From: Sandaracinaceae bacterium
GTDB taxonomy: Bacteria > Myxococcota_A > Polyangia > Polyangiales > Houyiibacteriaceae
Length of the DNA stretch: 64,000 nucleotides
Reading direction: 5' to 3'
Assembly (NCBI GenBank): GCA_016706685.1
Contig: JADJJE010000003.1
Coordinates: 310,001 to 374,000, forward strand
Shown: in pieces, positions 1-8,938 of the stretch
Layout: every line of letters starts with the position of its first letter
Numbering within the stretch: the stretch's first letter is position 1
Notes under the pieces: generated by a model
What the model saw: the letters and a program-made list of their open reading frames with translations, nothing else
Database searches by the model: none
Told to the model about the DNA's origin: nothing
Made by a program: the position numbers and the translations under genes

Positions 1-1359
1 CGCCGACTCACCGTTGGAGAGCACCGCGTCGGTGGGCATCCACTCGGCGAAGTCCGCCATCCAGCCGTCCATCCCGTGGGTGCTCATCATGGCCGCGATG
101 AACCCCGCCACGTGCTCGCGCGCCGCCGCGTTGGTCAGGTCCGGCAGCGTGGTGGGTCCCTTGTAGGAGTTGAACAGGTACGAGTCCCCGGCCGCGTCGT
201 GGATGAGCAGGCCCATGCTGTCCATGGGCTCGAAGTGCTCGCGGTCCTCCTCCACGAAGGGGTTGATGTAGCCGAGGAAGCGCTTCCCGTCGGCGTGGAG
301 CATGTCGGTGAGGCCGCGCAGGTCCGGGTAGAGCGCCTCGTCCACGTTCCAGTGGTACTTGATGTCGTCGAAGGTGGCCAAGGGCTGGTAGCCCACCCAG
401 TCCTGGGCCCAGAGCGCAGTCCACGGCACCTGGGCGGCGTCGAGCGCGGCCGCCTCGTCGATGACCGCCTGTTGCCCACCCTGCACACCGATCCACGGCT
501 CGAAGACCCAGGTCTCGGGCGCAGCGGGGCGGCCATAGCGGTCGCCTAGCTGGCGCACCACGTCGCCCGGAGTGGGCCCGTGCAGCAGCTCGATCTCCAC
601 GGGTCCGGGGCCGTCCACACGGAACGAGGCCACGTCCGTCTCGGTCTGGCAGAGGTCCACCACCACCCGCGCAAACGTGTCGAACACCACGCCGAAGCCT
701 CGCGCGTCGAGGTGGTACGGCATGGGGAAGTACGTGCTGTGCGCGTTGCCCGCGAAGAACAAGCCGCCCATGCGCCCGATGCCCTGCTCCTGCACGAAGA
801 GCGGGAACGCCTCGCCGCGCTGGTCGGTGGCGTTGTACTGGGCGCCGAACCCGAGGAAGCTGGCTTGCGCATCGCAGTGCACGGGCACGCCCACGGCGTC
901 GAGTTCGTCCACCCCTTCCACCGTGATGCTGACACGCGTGCTGTCGCTGCCCGCCTCGCCATGGATGCGGACGCTGGCCGTGCCCGGTTCACGATCGGCG
1001 CGGCGGTAGCGCACCACCACGTCGTCGCCATCGAGCGCGGCGCCCACCAGCTGAGCGATGGGCGCGCTGACCGCGTTGGTCTCTTCGAACGTGTAGAAGC
1101 CGGTGCGCTGGTACACCATGCTGTCGAACTGGTGCGCCACCACGCCGCGTCCCGCCGCGAGCGCAAAGAGCGGGTGTTCGCCGGCCACGATGCGCAGCGC
1201 CCCGTCGGACGTCACGGTCACCTGGGCGCCGTTCGGCAGCGCGCCGTCGAAGCCGCGCGGGCCGTCGGTGCAACCGATGCCCACCCCACCGAGCGCGAGC
1301 AGCACGACCACGACACGAAGACCAGGAGCCGAGCAGAGGGCGAGTGCATGGAGAGGCAT
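1..1359 (-). CDS. GH31-family alpha-glycosidase lipoprotein (YihQ-like), C-terminus beyond window edge
   Basis: The frame is open from an ATG at 1359 to the window edge, so 453 residues are visible and the C-terminal part of the catalytic barrel is missing. A hydrophobic leader ends in a lipobox with Cys30 (GVGIGC), so the protein should be lipid-anchored. The motif GFGAQYNATDQRGEAFPLFV followed by EQGIGRMG, then WAQDWVG, KRFLGYINPFV and MADFAEWMPTD, is the order seen in the sulfoquinovosidase-like branch of GH31. The Asp of MADFAEW corresponds to the catalytic nucleophile; the acid/base lies off the edge. The E. coli YihQ residues that bind the sulfonate (Arg and Trp after AQDW, by memory) are replaced here, so the substrate is probably another alpha-glycoside. 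The weak Shine-Dalgarno GAGGAA precedes the start. It is transcribed away from the hydratase gene at 1455. Confidence 0.8.
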   Translation of the reverse strand, partial: MPLHALALCSAPGLRVVVVLLALGGVGIGCTDGPRGFDGALPNGAQVTVTSDGALRIVAGEHPLFALAAGRGVVAHQFDSMVYQRTGFYTFEETNAVSAPIAQLVGAALDGDDVVVRYRRADREPGTASVRIHGEAGSDSTRVSITVEGVDELDAVGVPVHCDAQASFLGFGAQYNATDQRGEAFPLFVQEQGIGRMGGLFFAGNAHSTYFPMPYHLDARGFGVVFDTFARVVVDLCQTETDVASFRVDGPGPVEIELLHGPTPGDVVRQLGDRYGRPAAPETWVFEPWIGVQGGQQAVIDEAAALDAAQVPWTALWAQDWVGYQPLATFDDIKYHWNVDEALYPDLRGLTDMLHADGKRFLGYINPFVEEDREHFEPMDSMGLLIHDAAGDSYLFNSYKGPTTLPDLTNAAAREHVAGFIAAMMSTHGMDGWMADFAEWMPTDAVLSNGESA

Positions 1360-1454
1360 GGGGGGTTCCTCGTTCGCGAGCGCGCGACGTTCCGGGGACA
1401 GGGTACACGACCCCCGTCTGGCGCGGCCACGGCGCCCGTAGTACCTCCCTGCCC

Positions 1455-2309
1455 ATGGCCCTCAACCGCGACGCCCTCGGGTTCACCACCGAACCCCTCC
1501 TGCACGAGTACCGCTGGCAGGACATCGTGCTCTACAACCTCAGCATCGGTGCGCGCCGAGACGAGGAGCTGCACCTGCTGTTCGAGGGCGCCGACGGAAA
1601 GGGCCCCGTGGTCTTCCCGACCTACGCCGTCATCCCGGCGTGGCCCGCCATGCTGAAGCTGTTCGAGGCCGTGGGCGGCGACATGCTGGGCATCGTGCAC
1701 GGCGCGCAGAGCATCACCATCCACCAGCCGTTCGCCCCGGCTGGCCGTGTGCACACCGTGGGCCGCGTGGCGGGCGTCTACGACCTCAAGCGCCTGGCCC
1801 AGACCACGTTCGTGAGCGAGACGCGCGACGAGGCCGGCCAGCTGCTGTGCGAGACCTCGTGGGACATCATCTTCCGCCTGGACGGTGGCTTTGGCGGCGA
1901 GAAGCCCCCCAAGGCCGAGAAGGTGCGCCCCCCCGAGCGGGAGGCCGACTTCGTGGTGGAAGAGGCCACCCGCACCGAGCAGGCGCTGCTCTACCGCCTC
2001 AATGGCGACCACAACCCGCTGCACGCGGACCCCGCCATTGGCGAGAAGGCCGGCTTCGGCCAGCCCATCTTGCACGGGCTGTGCACCTTTGGGCACGTGG
2101 CCCGGCACGTGGTGAACGCCGCCTGCGGGGGTGACCCCAGCCGCCTGCGTCGCCTCGAAGGCCAGTTCCGGAAGCCCGTGTGGCCCGGGGACACCCTGGT
2201 CACCAGCGGCTGGCACGAGGGCGACACGCTCGTGGTGGAGATGCGCACCCTGGAGCGCCCGGACGATGCTCCGTTCAGCAACGCCCGGGCCATCGTCGCC
2301 CCGGCGTGA
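1455..2309 (+). CDS. MaoC-like (R)-specific enoyl-CoA hydratase, MFE-2 hydratase type
   Basis: A 284-residue double-hotdog hydratase that should add water to trans-2-enoyl-CoA to give (3R)-hydroxyacyl-CoA. The N-terminal half (GFTTEPLLHEYRWQDIVLYN, then FPTYAVIPAWP) resembles the hydratase-2 domain of peroxisomal multifunctional enzyme 2. The C-terminal half has the hydratase-2 signature YRLNGDHNPLHADPAIGEKA, with the catalytic Asp185 and His190 present. The length matches stand-alone hydratase 2. I start at the ATG at 1455; an upstream in-frame ATG would add 37 residues unlike the family. The next genes concern CoA-ester carboxylation and cleavage, so a role in acyl-CoA metabolism (beta-oxidation side branch or polyhydroxyalkanoate supply) fits. 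The exact substrate cannot be read from the sequence. Confidence 0.85.
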   Translation: MALNRDALGFTTEPLLHEYRWQDIVLYNLSIGARRDEELHLLFEGADGKGPVVFPTYAVIPAWPAMLKLFEAVGGDMLGIVHGAQSITIHQPFAPAGRVHTVGRVAGVYDLKRLAQTTFVSETRDEAGQLLCETSWDIIFRLDGGFGGEKPPKAEKVRPPEREADFVVEEATRTEQALLYRLNGDHNPLHADPAIGEKAGFGQPILHGLCTFGHVARHVVNAACGGDPSRLRRLEGQFRKPVWPGDTLVTSGWHEGDTLVVEMRTLERPDDAPFSNARAIVAPA

Positions 2310-2452
2310 ATCGACCGGGCCGAGGGGCGTCTAGGAAATCTGGCCGAAACGCCACCAAGGAAGATTTTCGGTGGCTCGTCGGGTAACTTAGAGCCATCTT
2401 CGTAAGCGATTTCGGGCGGTGAGCGCCCCTCCGTGGCGGGACTGCCTAATCG

Positions 2453-3697
2453 ATGACGGACGACCGAGAGCTGATCTACGACTGGAACGGGAGCGAGCGT
2501 GACCTCGCCGCCGGCGTCTTGCTGCATGACGAGACGCTGCGCGATGGCATCCAGGATCCATCCGTGGTGGATCCTTCCGTTGCGGACAAGATCGAGATCG
2601 TCCGCGGCATGGACGCCGTGGGCATCCACTCGGTGGACCTGGGCATCCCCAGCGCCGGGCGCCGCGCCTTCGCCCACGCCCTCGAGCTGGCCAACGACAT
2701 CGTGGCCGAGGGGCTGGCCATCCGCCCCGCCTGCGCTGGGCGCACGCTCATCGCCGACATCGAGCCCATCGCGCGGCTGAGCCAGAAGGCCGGCATCCCG
2801 GTCGAGGTCATGACCTTCATCGGCGCCTCGCCCATTCGGCAGGCCGCCGAGCAGTGGTCCGGCGCCGCCATCCTGGCCCGCTCGGTGGAGGCCATCGACT
2901 TCGCCGTGCGCGAGGGGCTGCCCGTGACGTTCGTCACCGAGGACACCACCCGCTCGCACCCGGACCTCTTGGCCGACCTGTTCAAGGCGGCCATCGACAC
3001 GGGCGCGCAGCGGCTCTGCCTGTGCGACACGGTGGGCCACGCCACGCCCAACGGCGTGCGCTCGCTGGTGCGCTTCACGCGCGACATCATCGCGCAGCAC
3101 GGGTCGTCGGTGCGCATCGACTGGCACGGCCACAACGACCGCGGCCTCGCGCTGGCCAACAGCCTCGAGGCCATCGCGGCGGGCGCCGACCGCATCCACG
3201 GCTGCTGGTTGGGCATCGGCGAGCGCGTGGGCAACGCCTCGCTGGACCAGCTGTGGCTGAACCTGGCCATGATGCGCGGCACGCTGGACGGCAGCAGCCA
3301 CCTGCACGCCCTGCGCGACGTGTGCGAGAAGGTCTCCGAGGCCACCCGCACGCCCATCCCGGCGGACTACCCGCTGCTGGGCGCCAACGCCTTCAAGACC
3401 GGCACGGGCGTGCACGCGTCGGCCATCCTCAAGGCCACGGCGCGCGGCGACCGGGCGCTCGCGGACCGCGTGTACTCCAGCGTCCCCGCCAGCCTGCTGG
3501 GTCGCCGCCAAGAGATCTGCATCGGCCCCATGAGCGGCCTGAGCAACGTGCACTACTGGCTGCGCCAAGCGGGTTTGCCCGACACGCCGGGGCTCGCCGC
3601 GGCCGTGCTGGAAGCCGCCAAGCAGAGCGACCGCAACCTGACCGACCCGGAGATCCGCCACATCGTGGAGACCGTGTCCCGCGGGGCGGCTCAGTAG
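2453..3697 (+). CDS. DRE-TIM metallolyase-superfamily enzyme (2-isopropylmalate/homocitrate synthase-like)
   Basis: A 414-residue alpha/beta-barrel enzyme of the family that condenses acetyl-CoA with 2-oxoacids or cleaves 3-hydroxyacyl-CoAs. HDETLRDGIQDP (residues 25-36) holds the RDG(x)Q metal/substrate motif, with Ile where most members have Glu or Val. CDTVGHATP (191-199) and HGHNDRGLALANSLEAIAAG (225-244) carry the metal-binding His-x-His-Asn-Asp set, followed by GIGERVGNAS. There is no C-terminal LeuA regulatory domain, so feedback by leucine is not expected. The lack of that domain and the N-terminal start also fit a homocitrate or citramalate synthase, or a lyase, so the reaction is left open. 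It is the last gene before the hexamer arrays and the carboxylase pair. Confidence 0.75.
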   Translation: MTDDRELIYDWNGSERDLAAGVLLHDETLRDGIQDPSVVDPSVADKIEIVRGMDAVGIHSVDLGIPSAGRRAFAHALELANDIVAEGLAIRPACAGRTLIADIEPIARLSQKAGIPVEVMTFIGASPIRQAAEQWSGAAILARSVEAIDFAVREGLPVTFVTEDTTRSHPDLLADLFKAAIDTGAQRLCLCDTVGHATPNGVRSLVRFTRDIIAQHGSSVRIDWHGHNDRGLALANSLEAIAAGADRIHGCWLGIGERVGNASLDQLWLNLAMMRGTLDGSSHLHALRDVCEKVSEATRTPIPADYPLLGANAFKTGTGVHASAILKATARGDRALADRVYSSVPASLLGRRQEICIGPMSGLSNVHYWLRQAGLPDTPGLAAAVLEAAKQSDRNLTDPEIRHIVETVSRGAAQ

Positions 3698-3698
3698 G

Positions 3699-3900
3699 AC
3701 CGAGGCCGCAGGCCGAGTCGGAGTCGGAGGCCGAGACCGAGACCGAGACCGAGTCGGAGACCGAGACCGAGTCGGAGACCGAGTCGGAGACCGAGACCGA
3801 GTCGGAGACCGAGTCCGAGTCGGAGACCGAGACCGAGTCGGAGACCGAGGCCGTGTCCGTGTCCGAGGCCTAGGCCGTACCGCAAGCCGAGGCCGTGTCC
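3699..3900. repeat. Hexanucleotide array, left arm of a large inverted repeat
   Basis: Directly after the stop of the DRE-TIM gene, about 33 six-base units run in perfect register. The main units are ACCGAG and TCGGAG; edge variants are GCCGAG, TCCGAG, GCCGTG and TCCGTG. Labelling ACCGAG A and TCGGAG T, the core from 3736 reads AAATAATATAATA, then one TCCGAG, then TAATA. The block 3757-3813 is a perfect reverse complement of 4054-4110. All frames are open because the period is six, but they only give dipeptide runs (Ser-Glu/Thr-Glu or Arg-Leu/Gly-Leu), so I regard it as non-coding. There are no spacers, so it is not CRISPR. Confidence 0.9.
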
Positions 3901-3924
3901 GCGCTACACCCCACTCAATCTGAC

Positions 3925-3946
3925 CTCAACTGCGAACTGTGTTGAG
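3925..3946. other. Small hairpin near the apex of the inverted-repeat loop
   Basis: CTCAAC (3925-3930) pairs with GTTGAG (3941-3946) around a 10-nt loop. It sits in the stretch between the two hexamer arrays. It could be a weak terminator for the upstream gene, but no T-run follows. Confidence 0.35.
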
Positions 3947-4041
3947 AGGTGCTCCTCAGCGGGCGGGGCAGGACCAGTGGCTGGTGCGGACGAGACGCAG
4001 GAGCGGACGACGCGAGTTTGTCCGAGACTCGGGATCCGGAC

Positions 4042-4221
<180 letters not shown>

Positions 4222-4340
4222 CTCTGCGGGCTAGCGCCCGCCCGCCATTTCCACTAAGACTCCCCCCGCACGCAGTGGTGCCCTGTTTCCCCGGGGCGCG
4301 GCGCGTGACCCTGCAGCTTCACGCCCGAGGAAATTGTCCG

Positions 4341-6029
4341 ATGTCCGAAGCACCCAACGTGGCGCCCATCTTGACGAATCCCCTTGCTCCTCCTGCTGCG
4401 GCCGATGAGGCGTCGCAAGGGCCCTACGACGTTGCGCTCGCCATGGGCCAGGAGCTGCGCGACAAGCCGCGCAGCGCGCCCACGCGCGTGCAGGTGGGCA
4501 CGCAGCACGGCAAGGGCCGCATGACGGTCTGGGAGCGTATCGACACGCTCAAGGATCCGGGCGACGAGCCCACCATCTTGTTCCAGAACTGGGGCAAGAA
4601 CCTGGACGGCGCGTCCATCGTGACCGGCGTCACCAAGGTGAACGGGCGCGACACCGCATTCTACGGCCACGACTTCACCGTGCGCGCGGGCTCCATGGAC
4701 GCCACCAACGGCCGCAAGCTGGCCAACGTGATGCGCCTGGCGGGCGAGCGCGGCATCCCGCTGGTGGGCATGAACGACTCGGCGGGCGCCTACGTGCCGG
4801 CCGGCATCGGCGGCTTGGACGGCTACGCGGAGGCCTTCACGGCGCTGCGCAAGATCAGCGGTCGCGTGCCCAGCGTCATGTGCATGTTCGGCTTCAACGC
4901 CGGCGGTGGCGCCTACCTGCCGCGCCAGGGCAGCTTCGTGATCCAGCCGGAGGACACGTTCTTCGGCCTCACGGGTCCGGGCGTGGTCAAGAGCGTGCTC
5001 GGCGAAGACGTGACCCCCGACGAGCTGGGCGGCCCCGGCGTGCACGGCCAGAGCGGCGTGGCGGACCTCACGGTGGCCGACGAGGTGGGGGCGCTGCGCA
5101 CCGCGCGCCGCCTGCTGAGCTACATGCCCAGCAGCAACGAGCTGGCCCCGCCCTTCCAGGCCACCAGCGACGCGTGCGACCGGCCCACGCAGGAGATCGA
5201 GACGCTGCTCCGCAAGGCGTTCAACTCGCCCACGGGCTTCAACACGCCCATCGACGTGAGCATCCTGATCCAGCAGCTCTGCGACCATGGCGACTACTTC
5301 GAGATCCAGCCGCAGCGCGCGCGCAACACCATCACCGCGTTCGGCCGCCTGGGCGGGCACGTGGTGGGCATCGTGGCCAACAACAGCGCCGTGAGCAGCG
5401 GGCAGATCGACGTGGACGCGGCGCTCAAGAACGCGCGCTTCATCCGCTTCTGCAACATCTACAACATCCCGGTGGTCTTCATCGAAGACACCACGGGCTT
5501 CCTGCCGGGCCGTGACCAAGAGCGCGCCGGCATCGTGCAGGCCGGGCGCGCCATGCTGGACAGCATCATCGACCTGCGCACGCCGCGCCTGCTGCTCATC
5601 GTGCGCAACGCCTTCGGTGGCGCGTACGCGGCGTTCAACTGCTACGCCACCGGCGCCGACCACGTCATCGCGCTGCCCACCACGCGCGTGGCCGTCATGG
5701 GGCCTGCGGGTGCCGAGTTCGTCTACAAGGACGAGCTGCGCGCCGTGCGCGCGCGGGTGCCTGCGCTAGTGAAGGACGGTGTGGCCGCCGGGCTCAGCGA
5801 GTCCGACGCGAAGGCGAAGGCCGACGCGTGGGTGAAGGAGCAGGAGGCCGCCTTCAAGGCGCGCTACGAGCTCGAGCTGATGAACCCGAAGGAGGCCCTG
5901 AGCCTCGGCTCCATCAGCGAGATCGTCATGCCGCGCGAGCTCCGCAAGAACCTCATCAAGAGCCTGAACTTCTACATCAGCACCTACAAAGTCGGTCCCA
6001 TGCAGTCCGTGCAGCGGGAGTCCTTCTGA
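4341..6029 (+). CDS. Acyl-CoA carboxylase, carboxyltransferase subunit
   Basis: A 562-residue biotin-dependent carboxyltransferase (propionyl-CoA or related acyl-CoA carboxylase beta subunit). It moves the carboxyl group from carboxybiotin to the alpha carbon of the acyl-CoA. It has the two crotonase-like halves: an N-terminal part with NDSAGAYVPAG and GFNAGGGAYLPR, and a C-terminal part with FIEDTTGFLPGRDQE and VRNAFGGAYAAFNCYATG. The glycine pairs of the oxyanion holes are visible in both halves. I chose ATG 4341, preceded by GAGGAA at a normal distance; upstream sequence is the hexamer array. It overlaps the biotin carboxylase gene by one base (TGATG), so the two are translationally coupled subunits. 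The substrate acyl chain cannot be decided from sequence. Confidence 0.9.
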   Translation: MSEAPNVAPILTNPLAPPAAADEASQGPYDVALAMGQELRDKPRSAPTRVQVGTQHGKGRMTVWERIDTLKDPGDEPTILFQNWGKNLDGASIVTGVTKVNGRDTAFYGHDFTVRAGSMDATNGRKLANVMRLAGERGIPLVGMNDSAGAYVPAGIGGLDGYAEAFTALRKISGRVPSVMCMFGFNAGGGAYLPRQGSFVIQPEDTFFGLTGPGVVKSVLGEDVTPDELGGPGVHGQSGVADLTVADEVGALRTARRLLSYMPSSNELAPPFQATSDACDRPTQEIETLLRKAFNSPTGFNTPIDVSILIQQLCDHGDYFEIQPQRARNTITAFGRLGGHVVGIVANNSAVSSGQIDVDAALKNARFIRFCNIYNIPVVFIEDTTGFLPGRDQERAGIVQAGRAMLDSIIDLRTPRLLLIVRNAFGGAYAAFNCYATGADHVIALPTTRVAVMGPAGAEFVYKDELRAVRARVPALVKDGVAAGLSESDAKAKADAWVKEQEAAFKARYELELMNPKEALSLGSISEIVMPRELRKNLIKSLNFYISTYKVGPMQSVQRESF

Positions 6030-8830
6030 TGACCTACGACGCCTACTCCAACAATCCGCTGATCCACCGCGACCGTCGCCTGGGCAAGAGCGAGTCCCGC
6101 TGGGTGCGCGAGTTCGCCTGCGAAGACATGAGCGTGCTCATCGTCTGCCGCGGTCCCATCCGCAAGGAAGCCATCGACGTCTTCCGTGAGATGGGCATCA
6201 AGAACATCGGCATCCTGCTGAGCGAGAAGGACAGCATCGTGTACCCACGCGCGCTGGCCCCCGAGCTGCGCGTGCTGAACCCCGAGAACGTCCACGCCAT
6301 CCCGGACTACACGGGCGCCACCAAGGAAGAGCGTCAGCAGCGCGTGGCGCAGATGATCCGCATCTGCCGCAAGCACGGCTACAAGTACATCTTCGCGGGC
6401 TACGGCTTCATGGCCGAGGACGTGGACTTCGTGCGCGCGCTCGAGAAGGCCGGCGTGGGCTTCATCGGGCCCTGCAGCCAGACCGTGGACGCGGCCGGCC
6501 GCAAGGACGAGGCCAAGCGCACCGCGCTCGAGGTGAACGTCAGCGTCACGCCGGGCATCAACGACGCCACCGCGCGCACGCTGGTGGCGAAGGTGAAGGA
6601 CCAGGCGGGCCTCGAGGCGCTGATCGCGCAACACGGCCTGACCGTCCCCGCGCTCCAGGACGCCGCCCTCCCCTTCGTCTCCAAAGCCGACGCCACGCTC
6701 GAGGCGGGCTACGCCAAGGGCATCGATCTCATCAGCGTGGAGGAGCTGCAGGCCACGGTGAAGACCGAGTCCGCCGCCGTGCTGGCGCAATACCCGGGCA
6801 ACCGCATTCGCCTGAAGGCCATCGGTGGCGGCGGCGGCAAGGGGCAGCGCATCCTGAGTGACGCGGCCGACGCGCCCGGCATGGTGCTCGAGATCCTTCA
6901 AGAGGTGAAGGCCACGGGCGTGGGCGACAACAAGAACGTGCTCATCGAGCTCAACATCGAGCAGACGCGGCACAACGAGATCCAGCTGGTCGGCAACGGC
7001 GAGTGGTGCGTCACGCTGGGCGGCCGCGACTGCTCGCTGCAGATGCACGAGCAGAAGCTGCTGGAGGTCTCCACCACGCAAGACGGCCTCGCGGAAGCGG
7101 CTGAGCGCCACGAGCGCGCGGGCAACAAGAAGCAGGCCGCCGTGCTGCGCGCCGACATGGCGGTGCTGGCCAAGATGGAGGCCGAGGCCGAGCGCTTCGG
7201 CGCCGCCGTGAAGCTGGACTCCGCAAGCACCTTCGAGTGCATCGTGGAGGGCACCAACCACTTCTTCATGGAGGTGAACACGCGCATCCAGGTGGAGCAC
7301 CGCGTGTCCGAGCTGTGCTACGCGCTGCGCTTCCACAACCCGGCCGACCCCGAGGACTACTTCGACGTCCAGTCCGTGGTGGAGATGATGGCGCTCTTGG
7401 CGAAGCACAAGGCGCGCCTGCCCAAGCCCGACCGCATTCGCCGTGACGCGGCCGCCGTGGAGGCGCGCCTGAACGCCACGGACCGCTCGCTCTCGCCGCA
7501 CGCGGGTGGCGAGATCATCGCGTGGAGCCACCCCATCGAGGGCGAGATCCGCGACGACCAGGGCATCAGCATGCTGAACCCGGATACGGGCCTCTTCATG
7601 CGCTACAAGCTGGCCGGCGCCTACGACTCGAACGTGGCGCTGCTGCTCACCACCGGCAGCAGCCGCGGCGAGAGCTACGCGCGGCTGGCCGAGGTGCTGC
7701 GCCGCACGTCCATGCGCGGGCCCGACTTGGCCACGAACCTCGAGTTCCACTACGGCCTGGTGCACTGGTTCCTGAGCAACGGGGTGGACGCCAAGCCCAC
7801 CACGCGCTTCGTGGTGCCGTACCTCACCCTGGTAGGCCTGCTGAAGGAGGCCATGGACGGCCTCGACCTGCGCTACGCGTTCGACTGCGCCGCGAAGCGC
7901 TGCCTGCCCGCCAGCAAGGATCCGGCCGCGGTGAAGGCCGCACAGGAGTGCGCCGTGCTGAAGCGCACGCTGGTGGAGCGCCCGCTCTTCCGCCTGGCCG
8001 AGGAGCCGCACATCCTGGCCGCGTGGCTCAGCGTGCATCGCCTGGACTTCACGGTGCGCGATGGGCGCGTGACGTTCCTGCGCAACCCGGTGGCGCTGCT
8101 GGAGGAGACCTACCACCTCCTGCACATGGACGCGGAGCGCAACTCGCCCGCGGCGCACCGCATCTGGGACAGCGACCAAGAGGTGCTGGACGAGGCCGGC
8201 GACTTCTACGAAGCGCTGCACGAGCACACGGGTGACGTGGCCTGGCCCGAGCTGGACACCGCGCTGCGCGGCGAGACACCGGCATACGGCTTCGACACCG
8301 CCACCTGGCAGAAGGTGCGCGCGGCGCACATGGGCTTCCAGATGGGCCTCGAGCTGCTGGGGCTGCTGCCGCTGGTGGCCCACGAGGTGGGCTTCTACGA
8401 CATCGTGGTCAACGACGACCTGACCATCACCATCCCCGAGCGCCTCTTCGACGTGGGCCTGCAGAAGCGCATGAAGAAGGTGCTGGTGCCGCCGCCCGCC
8501 ACCAAGGCCGACGAGGTGGTCGCCGTGAGCGGTGGCATGTACTACGGGCAGGAAGGCCCGGGCATGCCCACCTTCGTGCACGAGGGGATGCACTTCGACG
8601 TGGGCCAGCCGCTCTACATCATCGAGGTCATGAAGATGTTCAACAAGGTGCCGGCCACCTTCGCGGGCACCATCGACAAGATCCTCATCACGGGCGACGG
8701 CCAGATCGTGAGCAAGGGCCAGCCCCTGTTCAAGGTCACGCCGGACGAGCGCGTGGTGGACGTGGACCACAAGGCCGTGGCCAAGGCGAAGCGCGAGAAG
8801 ACCGACGGGCTGCTGGCCCGCGTGGGCTGA
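6029..8830 (+). CDS. Biotin carboxylase/biotin-carboxyl-carrier fusion, acyl-CoA carboxylase alpha subunit (atypical)
   Basis: A 933-residue subunit that carboxylates its own biotin using ATP and bicarbonate. The N-terminal fold (SVLIVCRGPIRKEAIDVFRE), the ATP-grasp loop RLKAIGGGGGKGQR, RDCSLQMHEQKLLEVS and the catalytic MEVNTRIQVEHRVSE are present. The C-terminal biotinyl domain carries EVMKM with Lys869 as the biotin site. Two things are atypical: an insertion of roughly 80 residues before the glycine loop of the ATP-grasp domain, and a helical stretch of about 300 residues between the carboxylase core and the biotinyl domain. The usual QRRHQK is QMHEQK. The carboxyltransferase is the preceding overlapping gene. 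I am confident of class, not of substrate. Confidence 0.88.
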   Translation: MTYDAYSNNPLIHRDRRLGKSESRWVREFACEDMSVLIVCRGPIRKEAIDVFREMGIKNIGILLSEKDSIVYPRALAPELRVLNPENVHAIPDYTGATKEERQQRVAQMIRICRKHGYKYIFAGYGFMAEDVDFVRALEKAGVGFIGPCSQTVDAAGRKDEAKRTALEVNVSVTPGINDATARTLVAKVKDQAGLEALIAQHGLTVPALQDAALPFVSKADATLEAGYAKGIDLISVEELQATVKTESAAVLAQYPGNRIRLKAIGGGGGKGQRILSDAADAPGMVLEILQEVKATGVGDNKNVLIELNIEQTRHNEIQLVGNGEWCVTLGGRDCSLQMHEQKLLEVSTTQDGLAEAAERHERAGNKKQAAVLRADMAVLAKMEAEAERFGAAVKLDSASTFECIVEGTNHFFMEVNTRIQVEHRVSELCYALRFHNPADPEDYFDVQSVVEMMALLAKHKARLPKPDRIRRDAAAVEARLNATDRSLSPHAGGEIIAWSHPIEGEIRDDQGISMLNPDTGLFMRYKLAGAYDSNVALLLTTGSSRGESYARLAEVLRRTSMRGPDLATNLEFHYGLVHWFLSNGVDAKPTTRFVVPYLTLVGLLKEAMDGLDLRYAFDCAAKRCLPASKDPAAVKAAQECAVLKRTLVERPLFRLAEEPHILAAWLSVHRLDFTVRDGRVTFLRNPVALLEETYHLLHMDAERNSPAAHRIWDSDQEVLDEAGDFYEALHEHTGDVAWPELDTALRGETPAYGFDTATWQKVRAAHMGFQMGLELLGLLPLVAHEVGFYDIVVNDDLTITIPERLFDVGLQKRMKKVLVPPPATKADEVVAVSGGMYYGQEGPGMPTFVHEGMHFDVGQPLYIIEVMKMFNKVPATFAGTIDKILITGDGQIVSKGQPLFKVTPDERVVDVDHKAVAKAKREKTDGLLARVG

Positions 8831-8938
8831 GCTCGGTCGCGCGGCGGTTGCGGAGATCGCCTCGGCGGTGGCACATTGAGCGGCCGGCCGTCGAGGGGAG
8901 GCTTCCCCAGCGGAGTGCGTCCCAATCTGGAGGGGATC

